A DNA stretch of 23,389 nucleotides from CAYFSC01 sp964345695 (GTDB lineage: Bacteria; Bacteroidota; Rhodothermia; Rhodothermales; Salinibacteraceae): NCBI GenBank assembly GCA_964345695.1, contig CAYFSC010000030.1, forward strand, positions 1 to 23,389, written 5' to 3'. The notes below the pieces were generated by a model, which was not told where the DNA came from, did not search any database, and saw only the letters and a program-made list of their open reading frames with translations. The translations under genes and the position numbers were made by a program. How positions within the stretch are numbered: the first letter of the stretch is position 1; every line of letters starts with the position of its first letter. Shown one piece after another: positions 16,492-22,064 of the stretch.

Positions 16492-16538
16492 ACATAACGC
16501 ACCGCGTTATGTCTGTTTATTTTGACGCACCGTGTTAC
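16492..16538. promoter_or_regulatory. Tandem operator-like palindromes upstream of phaR
   Basis: ACATAACGC (16492-16500) and GCGTTATGT (16504-16512) are perfect inverted arms around ACC. A degenerate second copy lies at 16524-16538. The core ACGCACCGYGTTA is shared by both copies with one mismatch, 28 bases centre to centre. The first centre is 46 bases upstream of the phaR start. A weak minus-strand promoter, TTGTAA (16540-16535) and TAAACA (16519-16514), would overlap the copies, which would suit autorepression. The binding protein could be PhaR or the divergent GbsR-like regulator. Confidence 0.6.
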
Positions 16539-16559
16539 AAATTGATCCATCCTTGCACA

Positions 16560-16570
16560 CTGCGGTGCAG
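16560..16570. promoter_or_regulatory. CTGC-N3-GCAG site, candidate PhaR box
   Basis: CTGCGGTGCAG matches the CTGC-N3-GCAG pattern reported for PhaR binding in Paracoccus and Rhodobacter. It is about 104 bases upstream of the phaR start in the phaR/GbsR-like divergent region. It overlaps a second inverted repeat, TGCAC-N6-GTGCA (16554-16569). Confidence 0.45.
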
Positions 16571-16725
16571 GACAGCCCCGGGGCGGCTCGCACAGATTTG
16601 AACCGAGCGGACCGCGCTCCGTATCTTCCGAACGCCGCTCCCGGGTCGTTGCGCACCGTCGTGAATCCGCGGCCTCGCAGGACGCGCCCGGTTCCCGCTT
16701 CCTTTGTCCGATCGTTTTTTCCTCT

Positions 16726-17229
16726 ATGAAGCATCCCTCCCCCGTCGAAGAAGAACTGATCGAGGAGTTCGGCAATCTGTACGAGTCCTATGGCTTCAAG
16801 CGCCTGCAAGGACTGATCGTGGGTCTGCTCCTCACGCAGCCCGACCCCATCTCACTTGATGACATGGTCGAGCTTCTAAACCACTCAAAAGGCCCAATTT
16901 CGATCGCCGTCCGCCGCCTGGCCGACATCGGACTGGCACGCAAAGTCAACGGACCCGTCAACCGCCGCAACTACTACGTGGCCCACTCCGACCTCTTCCA
17001 CAACAATTTCAAGTTCAACATGGCGACGGTCCGCAAAAATCGGGAGCTGGCCAATCGCTTCCTGGCGCGCATCCAAGCTGAGGACCACGAAGAGCCGGGG
17101 GAGACGATCAAGAATTTGGAGCACATGCAGGCGTTTTACGAACTGATGGAATCCTTCTACGAGGACTTCTCCGAGAAGTGGAAGGCCGTCAAGCGGGAGC
17201 GGCTGCGAGAAGAGCCCGTCGGGGAATAG
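16726..17229 (+). CDS. GbsR/MarR-family transcriptional regulator
   Basis: The 167-residue protein resembles GbsR-type winged-helix regulators of the MarR superfamily. The N-terminal EEELIEEFGNLYESYGFKRLQG helix is followed by LIVGLLLTQPDPISLDDMVELLNHSKGPISIAVRRLADIGLARKVN (helix-turn-helix, about residues 30-75). Its wing contains NRRNYYVAHSDLF, and the C-terminal helices (NRELANRFL and AFYELMESFYEDFSEKW) form the dimerisation region. B. subtilis GbsR represses betaine-synthesis genes in response to choline, but the target here is unknown. Operator-like sites lie on both sides of the gene: the palindromes at 16492-16538 and the TTTG-N8-CAAA sites at 17295-17393. Start ATG 16726 (MKHPSPVEEEL) is clear. 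Confidence 0.85.
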   Translation: MKHPSPVEEELIEEFGNLYESYGFKRLQGLIVGLLLTQPDPISLDDMVELLNHSKGPISIAVRRLADIGLARKVNGPVNRRNYYVAHSDLFHNNFKFNMATVRKNRELANRFLARIQAEDHEEPGETIKNLEHMQAFYELMESFYEDFSEKWKAVKRERLREEPVGE

Positions 17230-17257
17230 CCCCGCACCCACCAGCATTAATCCATCC

Positions 17258-17286
17258 TTGACATTTTCGGAAGCGCTTTTTAACCT
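17258..17286 (+). promoter_or_regulatory. Sigma70-like promoter candidate for the TonB-dependent receptor
   Basis: TTGACA (17258-17263) is followed after exactly 17 bases by TAACCT (17281-17286), in the AT-richest part of the spacer. It is about 170 bases upstream of the receptor start, leaving a long 5' leader. Bacteroidota-lineage sigma factors often use another consensus, so this is tentative. Confidence 0.4.
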
Positions 17287-17294
17287 GGACGTTG

Positions 17295-17393
17295 CGTTTG
17301 GAAAATTGCAAATATGAGAAACGAACGCGGCCCGTTGCCCGGACAGCGCGGGCAGATGAGGTTTTGGCCGCTACGTTTGCAGAATTCCAAACG
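17295..17393. promoter_or_regulatory. Paired TTTG-N8-CAAA operator-like sites
   Basis: Site 1 (17297-17312, TTTGGAAAATTGCAAA) and site 2 (17376-17391, TTTGCAGAATTCCAAA) are both imperfect palindromes with TTTG and CAAA arms eight bases apart. Each resembles the reverse complement of the other: 15 of 18 bases match over 17295-17312 versus 17376-17393. Their centres are 79 bases apart. Site 1 begins nine bases downstream of the TAACCT element, a position suited to repression, and the pair could support looping. Confidence 0.55.
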
Positions 17394-17439
17394 ATCAAAA
17401 CGAACCGATGCCACCGATTCACCGCTACTGAAAAACTAC

Positions 17440-17445
17440 GGGAGG
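17440..17445 (+). promoter_or_regulatory. Ribosome-binding site deciding the receptor start
   Basis: GGGAGG lies eight bases upstream of ATG 17454. Strong Shine-Dalgarno sequences are rare among genes of this window, and this one singles out 17454 over upstream in-frame starts. Confidence 0.7.
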
Positions 17446-17453
17446 TATTTGCC

Positions 17454-19928
17454 ATGATTCGTCTGCTTCGCACCCCCTGGATGATCCTGACCTGTGCGCT
17501 GCTTCTCGGACTCGGAGCGTCGCCGGCGTGGGCGCAGGACACCGGGATCCTGCGCGGAACGGTGATCGACAGCGACACGCAAGACCCACTCGTGGGCGCC
17601 AACGTGGTGCTGCGCGCGCTCAACCGCGGCACGAGTGCCGACGCCGAGGGGTCGTTCGTGCTCCGCGACGTGCCGACCGGCACGTACACGGTTCAGATCT
17701 CGTTTGTGGGCTACAACCAGGAAACACGCTCCGTCACGATCCGCGGAGGGAGCACCACCACGATCGACGTGGCGCTGGAGCCGTCGGCGTTCGTGGGGGA
17801 AGAGCTCGTCGTGACCGGCTCGAAGCAGCAGGAGAAGCTGCTGGAGGCGCCCGTGACTGTCGAGGCCATCTCGGCGCAGGATCTGGAGACGAGCGGCGGC
17901 GGCACCTACCTCTCGGCCCTTTCCAACCTGAAGGGCATCGACTTCGTCAACGTGGGCATCAACGGGCAGGGCATCTCGGCGCGCGGGTTCAACAACCACT
18001 TCAACACGCGCATGCTGCAGATGAAGGACGGGCGCGTGGCGCAGCTTCCGGGCACGGGCCTGCCGCAGGGCAACTTTCTGCCCACCTCGCAGCTCGACGT
18101 GAAGACGATCGAGGTCGTCGTCGGCCCCGCGTCGGCGCTGTACGGACCGAACGCGCACACCGGCGTCGTCAACGTCATCACGAAAGACCCGTGGGACGAG
18201 TCGGGCGTGGCGCTCGACGTGCGCGGCGGACAGCAGGACCTCCTCGACCTGAATGCGCGCGCTGCCGGCACGATCAGTGAGAACGTCGGCTGGAAGGTAA
18301 CCGGGCAGTTCCTGCAGGCCACCGACCACAAACCGCCCACCGGCGGCCCCAACGCCTCGGCGTCCGACTCCACCCACTTCTTCGGCACCCCGTTCAACGA
18401 GCGTGATCTCGTCGAGGACTACGACATCGAGTCCATTCGCACCGAGGGCAGCCTTTACTACAAATTCGGCGGCTGGACCGCATCGGGGGCGTACGGCTTC
18501 TCGCAGAACGACAACTTCGGCCTCACCAACAACGGCCGCAACCGCATCGCCGACTGGCAGGTGCAGTACCAGAATCTCCAGCTCAGCAGCGACCACTGGT
18601 TCATCCAGGGCACGCATACGTCGAACGACGCGGGCGACACGTATCAGATCAACGGCGTGGCGGCCGGTGCAACGGCCATTTTTGCCGGCGCGCTGGAGAA
18701 CGGAGCCTCCCCAAGCGAAGCCCGTCAGCAGGCGCTGAGCCAGCTTCCGTCGCTTCGGGACGCCAACACGTTCGTGGATCGCGGCGAGCTGTGGGACTCC
18801 GAAGTCCAGTACCGAAACACGTTTGACGTGGGCACCGGCACGCTCGACCTCGTGACGGGCGGACAAATTCGCGAATTCCAGCCCGACTCGGACGGCACGT
18901 TCCTCGCCGACGCCAACGACGAGGACATCGACGCAACGGAGGTGGGCGGGTACGTGCAGCTCGACTACCGCCCGACCGACAAGATTCGCATCAACACGGC
19001 GGCGCGCGTGGACAACCACAGCAACTACGACACGCAGTTCAGCCCGAAGGCCGCGCTTGTCTACACCGTGGCCCCGAACCAGAACGTCCGTGTCGGCTTC
19101 AACCGGGCCTTTAAGAGCCCGACCGTGCTGGAAAGCAACCTGTTCATCGCCGTCCCGGGACTGGGCAACGTCTTCCGCGGCAACATTGACGGGTACACCG
19201 TACGCAACGGCCCCACGACGGGCGCCGAGCTTGTCAACGAAGTCGATCCGCTCGATCCCGAAGAGGTCAACTCGCTGGAGGTGGGCTACAAGGGCGTGTT
19301 CGGGCGCCGCGTGTTTGTCGACCTCGTGGCGTACAACTCGTGGTACGAGAACTTCATCAGTCCGCTCACGAACGTCGCCAATCCGGCTACCGGCTCGTTT
19401 GCATTCCAGGACGGGCAGCTCGTGGACGGGTCCGGCTTTCTCTGGACCTACTTCAACTTCGGCGAGGCGACCGTGCGCGGTCTCGACCTCGGGCTCGAGG
19501 TGCAAGCCAACGACCACCTCAACCTGTCCGGCAGTCTCTCGCTCATCGACTTGGCCGACTTCGACCAGGGCGACGCACAGCAGGAGCTGCTGCTGAACGT
19601 GCCCGAGACGAAGCTCAAAGGCTCGGTCACGGTGCGCGACCTCGGCGTGGACGGCTGGTTTGCCAGCCTCTCGGGCCGGTGGAAGAGCGCGTACGAATTT
19701 CGCTCGGGCTTCTGGGACAGCGCCAACTTCTACGACGACGGCGAGGTCCCCAGCCGTTTCACCGCGAGCCTCACCGCCGGCTACACCGTGCCAGAAACGG
19801 GCGTGAGCGTGAAGGCCAGCGTCACCAATCTGTTTGACACCGAGCGCGTTGACGTGCTGGGCGCGCCCGTCACCGAGCGCCTGATCTGGGTCTCGGCCAC
19901 GTACACGCTGGACGGCCTTCGATTTTGA
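17454..19928 (+). CDS. TonB-dependent outer-membrane receptor
   Basis: The 824-residue outer-membrane receptor starts with a signal peptide (MIRLLRTPWMILTCALLLGL, cleaved near AWA-QD at residue 27). A carboxypeptidase-regulatory-like beta-sandwich follows (about 30-110: GTVIDSDTQDPLVGANVVL, GSFVLRDVPTGTYTVQISFVGY). The plug domain spans about 115-245, with EELVVTGSKQQEKLLEAPVT, ISARGFNNHFNTRMLQMKDG and VVVGPASALYGPNAHTGVVN. The remainder is a beta-barrel with alternating aromatic strands ending in YTLDGLRF, the terminal Phe expected for BAM assembly. The receptor imports a substrate with energy from TonB/ExbBD, not present here. No SusD partner follows, so it is not a standard SusCD pair. The substrate is unknown (siderophore, cobalamin or peptide are options). 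Regulation by the GbsR-like protein just upstream is plausible from paired operator-like sites in the leader. Confidence 0.93.
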   Translation: MIRLLRTPWMILTCALLLGLGASPAWAQDTGILRGTVIDSDTQDPLVGANVVLRALNRGTSADAEGSFVLRDVPTGTYTVQISFVGYNQETRSVTIRGGSTTTIDVALEPSAFVGEELVVTGSKQQEKLLEAPVTVEAISAQDLETSGGGTYLSALSNLKGIDFVNVGINGQGISARGFNNHFNTRMLQMKDGRVAQLPGTGLPQGNFLPTSQLDVKTIEVVVGPASALYGPNAHTGVVNVITKDPWDESGVALDVRGGQQDLLDLNARAAGTISENVGWKVTGQFLQATDHKPPTGGPNASASDSTHFFGTPFNERDLVEDYDIESIRTEGSLYYKFGGWTASGAYGFSQNDNFGLTNNGRNRIADWQVQYQNLQLSSDHWFIQGTHTSNDAGDTYQINGVAAGATAIFAGALENGASPSEARQQALSQLPSLRDANTFVDRGELWDSEVQYRNTFDVGTGTLDLVTGGQIREFQPDSDGTFLADANDEDIDATEVGGYVQLDYRPTDKIRINTAARVDNHSNYDTQFSPKAALVYTVAPNQNVRVGFNRAFKSPTVLESNLFIAVPGLGNVFRGNIDGYTVRNGPTTGAELVNEVDPLDPEEVNSLEVGYKGVFGRRVFVDLVAYNSWYENFISPLTNVANPATGSFAFQDGQLVDGSGFLWTYFNFGEATVRGLDLGLEVQANDHLNLSGSLSLIDLADFDQGDAQQELLLNVPETKLKGSVTVRDLGVDGWFASLSGRWKSAYEFRSGFWDSANFYDDGEVPSRFTASLTAGYTVPETGVSVKASVTNLFDTERVDVLGAPVTERLIWVSATYTLDGLRF

Positions 19929-19970
19929 GTGATGTGTGATTCGTGATGCGTGACGCGTAATGCATGACAG
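19929..19970. repeat. Heptamer repeat array after the receptor gene
   Basis: Six 7-base units start at 19929, 19936, 19943, 19950, 19957 and 19964, consensus GTGATGC with decay toward the 3' end. The first unit begins at the base after the receptor TGA (19926-19928). There is no inverted partner in the spacer to the next gene. Confidence 0.75.
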
Positions 19971-20019
19971 GACACAGGCACTGATTTTTTCGTCGCTCTA
20001 ATGCACAACCCCAATCCCC

Positions 20020-20775
20020 ATGAGCACCCCTAAAGGACAGCTTGCCGGAAAGACCGCTATCATCACCGGTGGAAGTCGCGGCATCGGACGCGCAACGGCG
20101 CGCCGGTTCGTCGAGGAGGGTGCATCCGTCGTGATCGCCGACGTGAACGACGAGCAGGGCCAGGAGACCATGCAGGCCCTGACAGACGCAGGCGGAGCGG
20201 TCCGGTTCGTACGCACCGACGTGACCGACACCAAGCAGGTGCAGGCCCTGATGGATGCCGCCGTCGACGCATTCGGGACGATCGACATCCTCGTCAACAA
20301 CGCTGGCATCACGCGCGACGCGACGCTCACGAAGATGAGCGAGGAGGCGTTCGACCAGGTCGTCGAGGTCAACCTCAAGGGGGTGTTCACCACGACGAAG
20401 GCCGCGGTCCCGCACATGGCGGAAAACGGCAGCGGTCGCATTCTGAACGCGGCCTCCATCGTCGGGCGCTACGGCAACTTCGGGCAGACGAACTACGTGG
20501 CGTCGAAGTCGGGCGTTATCGGCATGACGAGGACGTGGGCGCGTGAACTGGGCCGCGATGGCATCACCGTCAACGCCGTAGCGCCCGGCTTCGTCGAAAC
20601 CTCGATGGTCGACACCGTGCCCGAGGAGGTGCTCAATCACTTCGTGGACCGCACCCCGCTCGACCGCCTCGGGCAGCCTGAGGACGTGGCCAACGCCTAC
20701 TGCTTCCTCGCCAGCGACGCCGCCGCCTTCATCACCGGCGCCGTGCTGTCGGTCGACGGCGGGCTCGTGCTGTAG
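20020..20775 (+). CDS. SDR-family 3-oxoacyl reductase (FabG/PhaB type)
   Basis: The 251-residue short-chain dehydrogenase has the classical FabG sequence. Cofactor motif TGGSRGIG is at residues 16-23, NNAG at 93-96, and the catalytic tetrad is Asn118, Ser146, Tyr159 and Lys163 (VNLKG, ILNAASIVG, YVASKSG). The C-terminus (ITGAVLSVDGGLVL) is typical. It reduces a 3-oxoacyl thioester (ACP or CoA) to the (R)-3-hydroxyacyl form with NADPH preferred in the family. Sequence alone does not separate a fatty-acid FabG from an acetoacetyl-CoA reductase (PhaB). Proximity to phaR and a phasin makes a PHA role worth testing, but no PHA synthase or thiolase is present. ATG 20020 is 91 bases after the receptor stop. 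Confidence 0.92.
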   Translation: MSTPKGQLAGKTAIITGGSRGIGRATARRFVEEGASVVIADVNDEQGQETMQALTDAGGAVRFVRTDVTDTKQVQALMDAAVDAFGTIDILVNNAGITRDATLTKMSEEAFDQVVEVNLKGVFTTTKAAVPHMAENGSGRILNAASIVGRYGNFGQTNYVASKSGVIGMTRTWARELGRDGITVNAVAPGFVETSMVDTVPEEVLNHFVDRTPLDRLGQPEDVANAYCFLASDAAAFITGAVLSVDGGLVL

Positions 20776-20810
20776 CGTTGTGTGTTGCGTGTTGTGCGTT
20801 GTGGGTTACG
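20776..20810. repeat. Heptamer repeat array after the reductase gene
   Basis: Five 7-base units start at 20776, 20783, 20790, 20797 and 20804 with consensus YGTTGYG. The array begins at the base after the reductase stop TAG (20773-20775). A different array follows 15 bases further on. Confidence 0.75.
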
Positions 20811-20825
20811 GGGCGCGAGCCGGGC

Positions 20826-20873
20826 ACTCTCGTGCTCCCACTCCCCCATGCCCCCGCTCTCCCACGCTCCCAG
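20826..20873. repeat. Octamer repeat array
   Basis: Six 8-base units start at 20826, 20834, 20842, 20850, 20858 and 20866. On the minus strand the consensus is RYGGGRGN (for example GTGGGAGA and GTGGGAGC). The period is 8, unlike the adjacent 7-base array at 20776-20810, and the two sequences are unrelated. It occupies the reductase-to-KAS III spacer. Confidence 0.7.
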
Positions 20874-20951
20874 GCCTCCAAAGCGTCCACAGCCTGATCC
20901 GTGCCTCAGCGTCCGCCGTTCCAATAACCCATGTCCAGGGACTCCAACCCC

Positions 20952-21965
20952 ATGCGCACCGCCACGATCATCGGGACCGGGCTCTACGCGCCGGAGCGCG
21001 TTGTGCCGAATTCGTACTTCAACGAGCTGTACGGCGAGGACGTCGACAGCTTTCTCCGCGCGAACCGCAACATCGAAGAGCGCCGCTATGCGGCGGAGGA
21101 CCAGGCAACATCCGACCTTGCGACCGAGGCCGCACGGGATGCGCTCGACGACGCGGGCATCGAGCCGGAGGACGTGGACCTCATCGTGCTCTCGACGGAC
21201 ACGCCCGACTTCCTCTCTCCCTCCACGGCCGCCGTCGTGCAGGACAAGCTCGGCGCGGGGAACGCCGGGACGTTCGACCTCAATACGGCGTGTGCGGGGT
21301 TCGTGACGGCGCTCGACACCGGGCGCAAGTTCGTGGAGGCCGACGACCAGTACGACCATGTGCTCGTCCTCGGCGCGTACCTGATGAGCCGCTTCATCGA
21401 CTACGACCAGAAGAACACCGCCTCGCTCTTCGCCGACGGCGCGGGCGCGGCGGTGCTGTCCCCCACCCCCAGGGATCGGGGCATCCTCACGTCCGTTCTC
21501 AAGTCGGAAGGCCAGTACCACGACTACATGGGCATCTACGACGGCGGGGCGGCGTCTCCGGTCACTGGCGCGGGCGAGCGCACCCAGCGGCTCGAGTTCC
21601 GCAAGGCGTTTCCGGACGACTTCAACCCGGACCACTGGACAAGCCTCGTCCGCACCCTGGCGGACCGCCTCGACGTGACACCGCAGGACGTGGACCGCTA
21701 CTTCTTCACGCAGATCAACGTCGAGAGCATCCGCGAGACGCTCGACCGCCTCGACCTGCCGCACGACCGCGCGCACAACGTGATGGACCGCTTCGGCTAC
21801 ACGGGCAACGCCTGCATCGCCATGAGCCTTGCGGATGCGGTTGATCAGGACCTCCTGAACGACGGCGACCTCGTCTTCCTCATCGCCTCCGGCGGCGGCG
21901 CCGCGATTGCGGGCATGGCGCTGCGATGGGGGGCGGTGCCGGCTGGTGCCGGGGTGGAGGGGTAA
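20952..21965 (+). CDS. Ketoacyl-ACP synthase III-like protein with atypical active site
   Basis: The 337-residue product has the thiolase-fold layout of FabH-type synthases, including the N-terminal MRTATIIGTGLYAPERVV and the nucleophile segment LNTACAGF (Cys114). The positions that carry the catalytic His and Asn of canonical FabH read differently: FFTQIN has Thr253 where VPHQAN-type sequences have His, and FGYTGNACIA has Tyr283 where GNT-type sequences have Asn. The rest of the fold, including DGAGAAVLS and the C-terminal LIASGGGAAIAGMAL, is intact. This looks like a conserved divergent clade rather than decay. Such an enzyme could be an acyltransferase or use a different condensation chemistry. 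ATG 20952 was chosen by similarity; an in-frame ATG at 20931 adds seven residues. The last codons and stop are encoded by a repeat unit of the following array. Confidence 0.85.
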   Translation: MRTATIIGTGLYAPERVVPNSYFNELYGEDVDSFLRANRNIEERRYAAEDQATSDLATEAARDALDDAGIEPEDVDLIVLSTDTPDFLSPSTAAVVQDKLGAGNAGTFDLNTACAGFVTALDTGRKFVEADDQYDHVLVLGAYLMSRFIDYDQKNTASLFADGAGAAVLSPTPRDRGILTSVLKSEGQYHDYMGIYDGGAASPVTGAGERTQRLEFRKAFPDDFNPDHWTSLVRTLADRLDVTPQDVDRYFFTQINVESIRETLDRLDLPHDRAHNVMDRFGYTGNACIAMSLADAVDQDLLNDGDLVFLIASGGGAAIAGMALRWGAVPAGAGVEG

Positions 21966-22042
21966 AGGGATGGAGGGGTGGATGATTTCTCGCCCACTCT
22001 GCACCTTCATCCTTCCACCCTTCCACACTTCCAACCATCCAC
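21954..22042. repeat. Inverted octamer repeat array at the 3' end of the KAS III-like gene
   Basis: The left arm has 8-base units at 21954, 21962, 21970 and 21978 with consensus GTGGAGGG. The right arm has units at 22003, 22011, 22019, 22027 and 22035 with consensus CCTTCCAC, nearly the reverse complement. The arms could form an imperfect stem around a spacer of about 17 bases. The first units overlap the KAS III-like coding end: the codons GTG GAG GGG and the stop TAA (21963-21965) lie within them. The right arm ends 22 bases before the symporter start. Confidence 0.8.
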
Positions 22043-22064
22043 ACGCGAAGCAACAGCGCAGCCA

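Noticed and set aside
17436..19517. Long minus-strand open frame opposite the TonB-dependent receptor
   Set aside because: Same antisense effect; composition is His/Arg/Val/Glu-rich, and the plus strand encodes a complete receptor with a signal peptide and terminal Phe.
20952..21965. KAS III-like gene as a pseudogene because catalytic residues are missing
   Set aside because: The frame is intact, the length is normal, and conserved glycine motifs and the Cys nucleophile remain.
13987..22042. CRISPR interpretation of the repeat arrays
   Set aside because: Units are 7-8 bases, contiguous and degenerate with no spacers, and no cas genes are present.
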